A DNA stretch of 64,000 nucleotides from Paenibacillus naphthalenovorans (GTDB taxonomy: Bacteria; Bacillota; Bacilli; Paenibacillales; NBRC-103111). The notes under the pieces were generated by a model that was given only the letters and a program-made list of their open reading frames with translations, was not told where the DNA came from and did not search any database. Of the stretch, positions 36,010 to 43,993 are shown piece by piece. Positions within the stretch are counted from its first letter, which is position 1. The number at the start of each line of letters is the position of its first letter. The translations under genes and the position numbers were made by a program. The stretch covers positions 62,001-126,000 of the forward strand of contig NZ_FNDY01000005.1 in assembly GCF_900099895.1 (NCBI RefSeq), in the 5' to 3' direction.

Positions 36010-36723
36010 TTATTGGGGAAGTATGCCCTCAATCGCCATCACACGGCACGGCGCTCCTTCAGTACCTTTCAACTTGATCGGTGCGCATACGAGCAGCACC
36101 CGTTCTTCGGTAATCGCCCCCAAATTGGTGCACCATTCGACAAGACAAACATTATTGCCCAGGAATGTCAGGTGATTCGGACTCCAATTCGGCTGTCCCC
36201 ATTCGCGGCCGGCTGGAGGATGGAGCGGAGAATCGCACGTCATGAAATCCTGAACGAGCGTCTTGATCCCGCGTTCCATCAGCCATTCTGCCGCATCGGT
36301 CGTCAAATAGATCATTTGATCCCAAAATTCGAAGGTCCCGAACATTTTATCCGTCCATCCGGTTCGGATAACGACGATATCGCCCCGCTTCATTTGAACG
36401 CCCGTCGCCTCCAAATCGGCTGCACTTACGCATTCGCCGGCCTGTTTGTGCATCATATCGAACACGACGGCTTCGCCGACGAGCCAATCGAGCGGCACCT
36501 CATCGTTGTTCAACCCGCCGATAATATAATGGGAGGGCGCATCGTAATGCGTGAAATGCTGAGTCGACAGCTGCACATCATGGGAAGAAACCTTGTTTTC
36601 TTCCACCGACGCGACTTGTGTAATGGTGTTGACAGATTCGGGCTTTCCGTAAACTTTGCTGCGCGGGAATCCGGGATATTTCGTTTCGGGATCGATCGTC
36701 AGAGTCAGGTCGATCACTTTCAT
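36010..36723 (-). CDS. Cyclase family metal-dependent hydrolase, copy 1
   Basis: 237-residue member of the kynurenine formamidase/isatin hydrolase cyclase family. The metal motif HxxTHxDxPxH reads HFTHYDAPSH about residue 57, with Phe replacing the usual Gly. It is clearly paralogous to the protein at 40425 (TQHFTHYDAP, DIVVIRTGWTD, CDSPLHPP and FLxxNxxxxEWxTNL shared). Start ATG 36723 with GGAG; GTG 36732 is possible. Likely hydrolyses an amide, lactam or lactone intermediate in the island pathway. Two copies suggest a heteromer or two steps. Confidence 0.87.
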   Translation of the reverse strand: MKVIDLTLTIDPETKYPGFPRSKVYGKPESVNTITQVASVEENKVSSHDVQLSTQHFTHYDAPSHYIIGGLNNDEVPLDWLVGEAVVFDMMHKQAGECVSAADLEATGVQMKRGDIVVIRTGWTDKMFGTFEFWDQMIYLTTDAAEWLMERGIKTLVQDFMTCDSPLHPPAGREWGQPNWSPNHLTFLGNNVCLVEWCTNLGAITEERVLLVCAPIKLKGTEGAPCRVMAIEGILPQ

Positions 36724-36751
36724 TGTCAGCACGCTCCTTAAATTTATGTAA

Positions 36752-37492
36752 TTATTGAGCGGTATAGCCCCCGTCGACCATTAGATTGGAGCCGACGACA
36801 AAAGATGAATCGTCGCTGGCGAGGAATAACACCGCTTTGGCGATCTCGATCGGTTCCGCTAGCCGGCCGATCGGATGTTTGCTTACAAATTCGTCGATGA
36901 CCTCTTGCGGCTTGGCCGTGATGACCGGCGTCAACGTGTAACCGGCGCAGATGGAATTGACGCGAATGCCTTGCTTCGCATAATTGACCCCGAGCGTCCT
37001 CGTCAAATTGATGACACCGCCTTTGGCGGCCGCGTTCGCTATGACGCCTTGCTGTCCCACAAAGCCGAGGAACGACGCATTATTGATAATGGAGCCGCCG
37101 CCCCCCGCAAGCATCGCTTCGATCCCGTACTTGTTGGATAAAAAGACCGAGTTAAGGTTGACGTCAATAACCCGCTGCCAATCCGCATAAGTCATCGTAT
37201 GGATCATGGCGGATTCGCCTATGCCAGCATTGGCGAACAGAATGTCCAGACGGCCAAACCGATCGACCGTTTGCGCAACAAGTCGCTTTACGCTCTCTTC
37301 TTGCGTAACGTCCGTTTGGATGTAAACGTATTTTGACGGCTCGCTGTCCGCCGCCGGATTCCATTCTCCCCCTGACTTCGGCAAGTCGGCCACGACCACG
37401 CTGGCCCCTTCCTGTAGAAACAGTTCAACTGTCGCTTTGCCGATACCTTGCAGGCCGCCTGTAACGATAGCCACTTTTCCCTGAAGCCGCAT
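36752..37492 (-). CDS. SDR family oxidoreductase with catalytic Tyr replaced by Asn
   Basis: 246-residue Rossmann protein with TGGLQGIGK (11-19), NAG (88-90), Ser140 and Lys157. In classical SDRs the motif is Ser-x12-Tyr-x3-Lys; here position 153 is Asn (IANAAAKGG), checked in the nucleotide sequence (AAC codon). NAD(H)-dependent reduction or oxidation by the normal mechanism is therefore doubtful. It may use another acid, or may have a binding or hydratase-like role. Its ATG follows GGAGG and it sits 2 bp after the lyase stop, so it is tightly coupled to that gene. Confidence 0.88.
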   Translation of the reverse strand: MRLQGKVAIVTGGLQGIGKATVELFLQEGASVVVADLPKSGGEWNPAADSEPSKYVYIQTDVTQEESVKRLVAQTVDRFGRLDILFANAGIGESAMIHTMTYADWQRVIDVNLNSVFLSNKYGIEAMLAGGGGSIINNASFLGFVGQQGVIANAAAKGGVINLTRTLGVNYAKQGIRVNSICAGYTLTPVITAKPQEVIDEFVSKHPIGRLAEPIEIAKAVLFLASDDSSFVVGSNLMVDGGYTAQ

Positions 37493-37494
37493 CT

Positions 37495-39048
37495 TTACTC
37501 CTCCTTGTTTTGAATCGCGTTCATCACCGCCTCCAGCAAGGTGCCGTCCGCTGCCAGACGTCTGGCGCTTTCGATGTCCTGGCGGAGCACCCGGTCATCA
37601 TCCAGCGGGGGAATGAACCGGCGAATGCACGCATAAGCGGCTTCCGTTCCCCGGCCGAGGCGCGGATGTCCGCGCAGGTCGATCGCTTGGGCGGCTGCCA
37701 TCAGTTCGATGCCGATCATGTATTCCAGCTTGTCGAGTATACGCTCCGTCTTCTGCATCACCCAGGGAGCCATCGTAGCATGATCCTCGACGCCGTTGGC
37801 CACCGGCAGGGCATCCAGCGAGCCGGGATCGGCGAAATGCCGTATTTCGGCGGCCAATGCTGTGTATGTTTTTTGCAGCGTGCTGAATCCGTTCGTTGTG
37901 CCTTCGCGCCTCGCCAGAAATTTGGGCAGTCCGCTGAATTCCGACGTCATCAGCCGCTGCAGGCGATTCTGAATCATGCCGGCGAGCGATGAAAGCTGTA
38001 TACCCAGAAAATCAAACCGCATCGCGATGGTCGCGATGTGAAAATTGCCGTGAGAGACGACCTCCTCATCATCGGTCAATACGAACGGGTTGTCGCCGAG
38101 GCTGTTCAACTCGATGTTCATTCCCTGCAGCGCGAACTCATACACGTCGCGGCAAGCCCCGTGAACCTGCGTTACGCTGCGGAAGCTGATCGGATCCTGA
38201 ACGGTCCGCTGCACCTTGCCCTCCCACAGATAGCTTCCTTCGAGATAGGCTCTGATGTCGTTCGCGCAGGATAGCTGGCCCGGGTGCGGGCGGAAACGCC
38301 CGATCCGGGCGTCAAGCGGCGATACGTTGCCGCCAAACCCCTCCAGCGAGAGAGAAGACGACAGATCGGCCAGATCGAGCACACAAGCGCATCGGTGAAG
38401 CAGAAGCGCGGCATGACCCAGTGAAGCCGAGTTATGGCTGCACAGAATGAGCCCGTCTTTCGGCCCCAGTACGACGGGGTCGAGCCCGGCGGCATGAAGC
38501 GCCTGCGCAGCAGGGACGATCTCGCCTTTGTACATGACCTCCCCTTCGCCAATAAACGCCAGCCCCATTTCGGCGAGAGGGCCCAGATCGGCGGCGCCGA
38601 TCGAGCCGCCCGACGGGGTCAACGGATGGATGCCTTTATTTAAGAACGCCGCATGCATGTGCAGTATCTCGGGATTGACGCCGCTTCCGCCTTTAGCCAG
38701 CGCATTCGCCCGGACGGTCAAAATGGCCCGGACGACGGATTCCGGGTAGTAAGGGCCGATACCGACGCAGTGGCTGACAAGAATTCTTCTTTGATATGCC
38801 GCCATATCCTCCGGGGAAATGACGACGTTCCGGTTCGCGCCAACCCCGGTCGTTACGCCATAGATCGGCGTATTTCGGCCGGCAATGCGCAGAAGAGCCT
38901 CGCGGTCGGCTGCGGCGCGCTCCATCACTTCGCCGCCAAACCTTACCCGTACGTTTTGACAGGCTGCCCGGACGACATCCTGCACGGTCAACTGCTCGCC
39001 GTTTAATACAATTTCATTGGTCTGCTTGTTGAATGAGTTGGTCAGCAT
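37495..39048 (-). CDS. Aromatic amino acid lyase family protein (HAL/PAL fold) without MIO triad
   Basis: 517-residue member of the histidine/phenylalanine ammonia-lyase superfamily. Conserved parts: YGVTTGVG with Tyr63, SHCVGIGPYYPESVVRAIL, LNSLGDNPFVL and a matching all-helical C-terminus. The cofactor segment, GSxGASGDLAPLAHM in HAL, is GSIGAADLGPLAEM here (148-161). Ser is gone and one residue is deleted, so 4-methylideneimidazol-5-one cannot form. As I recall, ergothionase, which eliminates trimethylamine from ergothioneine, is a MIO-free member of this fold. Together with the OpuC-type transporter in the same operon, this suggests an ammonium-betaine 1,2-lyase releasing an acrylate such as thiourocanate or urocanate. 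Confidence 0.88.
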   Translation of the reverse strand: MLTNSFNKQTNEIVLNGEQLTVQDVVRAACQNVRVRFGGEVMERAAADREALLRIAGRNTPIYGVTTGVGANRNVVISPEDMAAYQRRILVSHCVGIGPYYPESVVRAILTVRANALAKGGSGVNPEILHMHAAFLNKGIHPLTPSGGSIGAADLGPLAEMGLAFIGEGEVMYKGEIVPAAQALHAAGLDPVVLGPKDGLILCSHNSASLGHAALLLHRCACVLDLADLSSSLSLEGFGGNVSPLDARIGRFRPHPGQLSCANDIRAYLEGSYLWEGKVQRTVQDPISFRSVTQVHGACRDVYEFALQGMNIELNSLGDNPFVLTDDEEVVSHGNFHIATIAMRFDFLGIQLSSLAGMIQNRLQRLMTSEFSGLPKFLARREGTTNGFSTLQKTYTALAAEIRHFADPGSLDALPVANGVEDHATMAPWVMQKTERILDKLEYMIGIELMAAAQAIDLRGHPRLGRGTEAAYACIRRFIPPLDDDRVLRQDIESARRLAADGTLLEAVMNAIQNKEE

Positions 39049-39052
39049 ATCG

Positions 39053-40417
39053 TTATCCCCGCACCTGGTAGCTATCCCATTTCTGACGTACGTGCTCCAT
39101 CACCGACCGTGGAATTTCGGCGAGAGGGGGCGACTCCGCTTCACGCAGCGCGAAGATCCCTACCTTCGCTACCGTGCCATGATGAACAAGCGCCTCCGCG
39201 CGGTCCGTGCGTACGCCCGGAATGACGATCATATCCCGCTCCGCGCGCATTCTTGCCGCGATCGCCCACTCGACCGCAATCGGATCGTCGATAGGAATGT
39301 CGTCGTCAACCACAATGACCTGTTTAACCAAATTGCAGTGCGCGAAGGCGGCGAACATCGCCTTTTGCCCTTCGCCGGGTCTCGGTTCGGCAATCGAAAT
39401 GACGGCATGACAGCGCCCCATTCCGCCTTCTGTAATGTAGGCGGCTTTGGCCCTCGGTACAGCACGGCGGACGTGATGCAGAACCGTCGTCTCGATCGCC
39501 ATCGCGCCGATCAGAAAATGTTCATGGTATTTACCGGGAAGAATCGTCTGATAGATCGCATCTTTGCGGTGCGTGACCGCCTTCACACACAGGACCGGGC
39601 TTTTGCCATAGTCTACGTACATGCCGTGAAATTCCGATACCGGCCCTTCCTCGTACAGCTCGCCCGGAACGAATTCCGCCTCGATCACAAATTCCGCGCC
39701 TGCAGGCGCCTCAACGTTAACCGTAACACCGGGAGACAGCTCGAAAGGTTCACCGAACATGCCGCCGGCGATTTCGAATTCGTCAAATCCAAGATCGACA
39801 TAAGCGTTGGCTGCGACCAGCACGGCCGGGTGATTGCCTATCGCTGCGGAAATTTCGAGCGGCTTGCCGAGCTTCTCGGCTTTGATCATCAGCTGATATA
39901 AGTGATGGCTTGGAGACATGCCGATCATCAGCTTATCCGGGCCGAGAACAAGCAGCCGGTTCATCGACACATTGCGCTTTCCGGTTTCCGGATCTTTCGC
40001 TGCGATGACGCCTGCCGTAATATATGGACCGGCCTCCCGTTCAAAAAAAGTGGCGACGGGCATGATGCTCATGATATCGATCTTATCGGTGATTACGACC
40101 TCCCGGCACGGCGCGTCATGGATCAGAGCGGCTGGTACCGGATGCTCGATGCCTCGGGAAATGTGCTGCAGGGATGCCTCCAGTGTCGGTTCAATTCCGC
40201 AGCTGACGGAAAAATTAGTCCGGTCGACGAGATTTCCGACAACACGGGTTTCATAGCCTTCTACACGGTTGAACATCACCGCATTTCTTCCCGGTGCCTG
40301 CGCAAGCACCGCTGCAAGCTCAAACTTTGGATGCACGGCGCCTTGTACGGTGGTCAGACGCCCCGATTTCTCCAGCTTGCGGAGAGCGGAGCGCATATCT
40401 TGCTCTTTCCATCCCAT
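39053..40417 (-). CDS. UbiD family decarboxylase
   Basis: 454-residue prenylated-FMN-type (de)carboxylase family protein. The N-terminus (MRSALRKLEKSGRL) and the segments VSMNRLLVLGPDKLMIGM, GNHPAVLVAANAYV, EGPVSEFHGMYVDY and IDDPIAVEWAIAARM match UbiD/Fdc. Fdc-type members decarboxylate arylacrylates, which is what the neighbouring lyase should release. No UbiX prenyltransferase gene is in the window. ATG 40417 is favoured; it lies 7 bp after the upstream cyclase stop, with GAGGA directly in front, and ATG 40396 is an alternative. Confidence 0.88.
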   Translation of the reverse strand: MGWKEQDMRSALRKLEKSGRLTTVQGAVHPKFELAAVLAQAPGRNAVMFNRVEGYETRVVGNLVDRTNFSVSCGIEPTLEASLQHISRGIEHPVPAALIHDAPCREVVITDKIDIMSIMPVATFFEREAGPYITAGVIAAKDPETGKRNVSMNRLLVLGPDKLMIGMSPSHHLYQLMIKAEKLGKPLEISAAIGNHPAVLVAANAYVDLGFDEFEIAGGMFGEPFELSPGVTVNVEAPAGAEFVIEAEFVPGELYEEGPVSEFHGMYVDYGKSPVLCVKAVTHRKDAIYQTILPGKYHEHFLIGAMAIETTVLHHVRRAVPRAKAAYITEGGMGRCHAVISIAEPRPGEGQKAMFAAFAHCNLVKQVIVVDDDIPIDDPIAVEWAIAARMRAERDMIVIPGVRTDRAEALVHHGTVAKVGIFALREAESPPLAEIPRSVMEHVRQKWDSYQVRG

Positions 40418-40424
40418 TCCTCTT

Positions 40425-41165
40425 TCACGCCCTTTCGGTATCAGGAACGCTTTCCCGGGACAGCAGGCCTTCAATGGCAAAGGCGCGGCACGGAGCCCCG
40501 TCCGTACCTTTCAGCTTGATCGGTACACAGCCGAACAGAAACCGTTTCTCTGTAATGGCCTTCAAGTTCGTCAGCCATTCCAGCATCACAATGTTCTCTT
40601 TCAAAAACGTAAAGTGATTCGGGCTCCATTCATCGCTGCTCCACGTACGCCCTTCCGGGGGATGGAGCGGAGAATCGCAAAGCATAAAATCGCCCGCGAC
40701 CGATTTGATACGTTGGTCCCTCAGCCACTCTGCGGCACAAGTGGACAAGCCGATCATCTCATCCCAGAACCGGAACGTGCCCCACGCCTGATCCGTCCAG
40801 CCGGTGCGGATCACGACGATGTCGCCTTCTCGGATATCGGCGCCAGACTGCAGCAAATCTTCTTTCGTCACATAGGAGCCGGGTTCTTTGTGCAGCATGT
40901 CCACGAGAACCGCTTCGCCGATGAATGAATCCAGCGGCACCTCGTGATTTTGCAAGCCGCCCTCCAGGAAATGGGCAGGTGCGTCATAATGGGTGAAATG
41001 CTGCGTGCACATCGTAAAATTATGCGATTGAACCTTATTTTTGGCGATCGAAGCCACTTCTGTAATTTTGGTACTCGATTCCTCTTCACCGTAGACAAGA
41101 CTTCTTGGGAAACCGGCAAATTTCGTCTCCTCGTCAATGACTAACGAAAGATCAATGATTTTCAT
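40425..41165 (-). CDS. Cyclase family metal-dependent hydrolase, copy 2
   Basis: 246 residues, paralogue of the protein at 36010. Metal motif HFTHYDAPAH around residue 58, then DIVVIRTGWTDQAWG and CDSPLHPPEGR. Same family as kynurenine formamidase (KynB) and isatin hydrolase. It lies between the transporter and the UbiD gene, so it is part of the same catabolic route. Substrate unknown. Confidence 0.87.
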   Translation of the reverse strand: MKIIDLSLVIDEETKFAGFPRSLVYGEEESSTKITEVASIAKNKVQSHNFTMCTQHFTHYDAPAHFLEGGLQNHEVPLDSFIGEAVLVDMLHKEPGSYVTKEDLLQSGADIREGDIVVIRTGWTDQAWGTFRFWDEMIGLSTCAAEWLRDQRIKSVAGDFMLCDSPLHPPEGRTWSSDEWSPNHFTFLKENIVMLEWLTNLKAITEKRFLFGCVPIKLKGTDGAPCRAFAIEGLLSRESVPDTERA

Positions 41166-41194
41166 GGCGACTCGTCCCTCGCTTTCGTATATGG

Positions 41195-42127
41195 CTATTC
41201 GATAAGTCCGGCCTGCTTCAAAAAGTTTGCAGCCACATCCTTCGGCTCTTCCTTCTTTACATCTACCTTGGCGTTTAGCTCGGCCATCGTCGTCTCGTCC
41301 AGCTTGTCCGCCAGCAGATTAAGCGTTTCGCCTACCTCAGGGTACTTCTTCAGGAACTCCATTTTCAGAATGGGAGCCGGGTAATACGGCGGAAAGTAGC
41401 CTTTATCGTCTTCGAGAATTTGAAGCTCGAGTGCGGGAATCCGGCCATCCGTGGAATAACCGACCAGCACGTCGATCTGGCCTTCGGTGAGCGCCTGATA
41501 GGCGATGCCGATATCCATCTCCTTGCGGCCTTTAAATTCAAATCCGTACTTTTCCGCCATGCCTTTATAACCGTCACCGCGTTCGAAAAATTGGGCATCG
41601 GAGCCGAGCACCAGATTCGGCGCATGCCGGACCAGATCGGAGAACGTTTTCACGCCGAGTGCGTCCGCTTTTTCCCGCTTCATAATCAGGGTGAAGGTAT
41701 TGGAGTATTTGATCGGATTAAGCCAGGTGAATCCGAATTGTTCCTCATATCCTTGCTTCGCCTTCTCATAGACCGTTTCCGGGGTATCGTCGGGCTTCAG
41801 CTCGTTTTTCAAAATGTTAATATAACCTGTTCCGGTATAATCCGCGTAAACCTGGATATCGTCGTCCTTCAGCGCTTGCATCAGCACATTCGAGGACCCC
41901 AGGCCTTCTGCTGTCGAGATCGTATGCCCGGTTTTCGCATCCAGCAGCTGAGCCATCAGTTGAACCAATATGAGCTGCTCGGTGAACGGCTTTCCGCCGA
42001 CGGTAATGCGGGCCGGCTGCACATTTTCTCCGGGCGCCGCCTCATTTGAAGGCTGGTTCCCGGAAGATCCGCAGGCGGACAACAGGGTACCGGCAAAAAT
42101 CAGAACGGCCAATACAATTTTTTTCAT
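41195..42127 (-). CDS. Quaternary-amine ABC transporter binding lipoprotein (OpuCC/ProX type)
   Basis: 310-residue lipoprotein with lipobox LLSAC (Cys19) and the OpuAC-like fold: ITVGGKPFTEQLILVQLM, YADYTGTGYI, LVGYSTDGRIPAL. The group binds glycine betaine, carnitine, choline and, in the EgtU branch, ergothioneine. Here it sits inside a catabolic operon rather than with osmostress genes, implying a betaine that is used as nutrient. GGAGGAG precedes the ATG. Confidence 0.9.
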   Translation of the reverse strand: MKKIVLAVLIFAGTLLSACGSSGNQPSNEAAPGENVQPARITVGGKPFTEQLILVQLMAQLLDAKTGHTISTAEGLGSSNVLMQALKDDDIQVYADYTGTGYINILKNELKPDDTPETVYEKAKQGYEEQFGFTWLNPIKYSNTFTLIMKREKADALGVKTFSDLVRHAPNLVLGSDAQFFERGDGYKGMAEKYGFEFKGRKEMDIGIAYQALTEGQIDVLVGYSTDGRIPALELQILEDDKGYFPPYYPAPILKMEFLKKYPEVGETLNLLADKLDETTMAELNAKVDVKKEEPKDVAANFLKQAGLIE

Positions 42128-42169
42128 CGTTACTCTCCTCCATATGATTGGTCTCTATCGGGTATAGCA

Positions 42170-42847
42170 TTATTGCCGGTTCAGGCCCTTTCTCTTGGAC
42201 ATCCCGCGGGGAATCACTCTAATCTCCAGCCTCTTCAGCAGGAAATCGGCCAATACCGCAAGCAGCGCAGCCGGTATCGCGCCGGCTAAAATCAGTTCCG
42301 TCCGGAGCATGGACACGCCCCGGAAAATAATATCTCCCAGACCGCCCGCTCCCACAAAAGCGGCAATCGTCGTTACGCCGATCGTCGATATGGTAGCGGT
42401 GCGGATGCCGGCCATAATGACGGGAAGCGCAAGCGGCAGTTCGATGATCCGCAGAATTTGCCAATCGGTCATTCCCATTCCCCGGCCGGCATCGACTACC
42501 GACTGATCCACCTCGACAATGCCCGTATATACGTTTCGTACGATCGGCAGCAGCGCGTAAAGTACCAGCGCGATAATCGTCGGCTTCACCCCGATTCCGA
42601 CAAACGGCAGCAGAAAACCGAACAGCGCGATGCTTGGAATCGTTTGGAATATGCCCGTGAAGGCAATGACCGAATCGGCGATTTTTCTCTTCCTCGTCAA
42701 GCAGACGCCCAGCGGAACCGCGACGAGGAGCGCAATGGCCATGGCGGATAGCGATATGTATACATGCTGCCATAACGAAGTTAAGATCATATCCCGCCGA
42801 TTTACAATAACGTCAACGAACTTGACCCAGAAATCGTCCACACTCAT
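42170..42847 (-). CDS. Quaternary-amine ABC transporter permease (OpuCB type)
   Basis: About 225-residue permease with five to six helices and the OpuC/ProW signature VDAGRGMGMTDWQILRIIELPLALPVIMAGIR and AAFVGAGGLGDIIFRG. One permease, which would act as a homodimer. The start is uncertain among ATG 42847, GTG 42841 and GTG 42856, all crowded over GGAGG next to the ATPase stop. Confidence 0.9.
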   Translation of the reverse strand: MSVDDFWVKFVDVIVNRRDMILTSLWQHVYISLSAMAIALLVAVPLGVCLTRKRKIADSVIAFTGIFQTIPSIALFGFLLPFVGIGVKPTIIALVLYALLPIVRNVYTGIVEVDQSVVDAGRGMGMTDWQILRIIELPLALPVIMAGIRTATISTIGVTTIAAFVGAGGLGDIIFRGVSMLRTELILAGAIPAALLAVLADFLLKRLEIRVIPRGMSKRKGLNRQ

Positions 42848-42856
42848 CACCTCCAC

Positions 42857-43981
42857 TTACGCATCTGCGGAAGCCCGCTCACGCAGCATTTGTCTCAGAA
42901 TTGACCTCTCGGTTACAATCCCCAGGGGCTTGCCATTCCTCATCACGGCCACCGCACGCCCGTCCGAATCGACGATCAGCTTCGCCGCCTCATTCCAGTG
43001 CGATGAATATTCGATTTGCGGCATGCCGCGTTTCGTCATCTCACCCAACGGCCTCTCGCCGACACCTGTATGGCTTCTCAAGTCCGCCGCCGGAACATAG
43101 CCGACTAAACGGTCGTCCTTGTCAGTGACAAGAACCGCATCCAGCGAGGATGCCTCCGCGACCGCCAAAGCGTCTTTGATCCGATGTTCCGGTGTCAGCG
43201 TGGACGATTGTGAAACCATCACGTCCAGTACGGTTTCTGCGCTTTTCTTGGCGGCGGCCAGCCGTTTCTCCCCGATAAACCCTCTGACAAAATCGTTGGC
43301 AGGCTGCCTCAGAATGGCTTCGGGCGTGTCAAACTGCACGATTTCGCCTTGATTCATGATCGCAATCCGGTCGGAAATTTTAAGCGCTTCGTCCATATCA
43401 TGCGTGACGAATACGATCGTTTTATGGATCGATTTCTGCAAACGGACCAGTTCGTCCTGAAGCTGTTCTCGGCTGATCGGGTCCAATGCGCTGAACGGTT
43501 CGTCCATTAATACGATCGGAGGCTCGGCGGCCAATGCGCGAATCACGCCGATTCTTTGCTGCTGCCCCCCGCTGAGCTCGGAAGGATACCGGTTTCGGAA
43601 CACTTTCGAATCCAGGCCGACTATATCGAGCAGTTCATCGATGCGCGCAGCATATTGCGACTCTTTCATGCCTTTCAGCTTCGGCACCAGACCGATGTTT
43701 TTGCCGATGGTCAGGTGGGGAAGCAGGCCAATCTGCTGAATGACATAGCCGATGCTCCGCCGCAGTTCGACGGGATCGACCTTGGAAATATCCCGGCCCT
43801 GGACATAAATGGTGCCGGAGCTTGCCTCGATCAACCGGTTGATCATGCGCAGCATCGTTGTTTTGCCGCAGCCGCTCGGACCGATCAAGGATACCAATTC
43901 CGCTTTCTCGACCTGAAAGCTGATATCTTTAAGCGCGTGGATATCTCCGTATCGTTTGTTCACGTTGTCGAAACGAATCAT
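42857..43981 (-). CDS. Quaternary-amine ABC transporter ATPase with CBS domains (OpuCA type)
   Basis: 374 residues. Walker A GPSGCGKT (about 33-40), Q-loop, signature LSGGQQQR, Walker B IVLMDEPFSALD and the switch His in FVTHDMDEA, followed by two CBS domains (about 250-370). In OpuA/OpuC CBS domains gate transport by ionic strength or c-di-AMP. It is 12 bp after the hydantoinase-like gene and couples to the permease. Confidence 0.93.
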   Translation of the reverse strand: MIRFDNVNKRYGDIHALKDISFQVEKAELVSLIGPSGCGKTTMLRMINRLIEASSGTIYVQGRDISKVDPVELRRSIGYVIQQIGLLPHLTIGKNIGLVPKLKGMKESQYAARIDELLDIVGLDSKVFRNRYPSELSGGQQQRIGVIRALAAEPPIVLMDEPFSALDPISREQLQDELVRLQKSIHKTIVFVTHDMDEALKISDRIAIMNQGEIVQFDTPEAILRQPANDFVRGFIGEKRLAAAKKSAETVLDVMVSQSSTLTPEHRIKDALAVAEASSLDAVLVTDKDDRLVGYVPAADLRSHTGVGERPLGEMTKRGMPQIEYSSHWNEAAKLIVDSDGRAVAVMRNGKPLGIVTERSILRQMLRERASADA

Positions 43982-43993
43982 ATACGCCCTCCT

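Noticed and set aside
37495-39048. Annotation as histidine ammonia-lyase HutH of a hut operon
   Set aside because: The Ala-Ser-Gly triad is missing and there are no hutU, hutI or hutG neighbours.
39017-39901. 294-codon open frame opposite UbiD
   Set aside because: Long only because of high G+C in this island; no family features.
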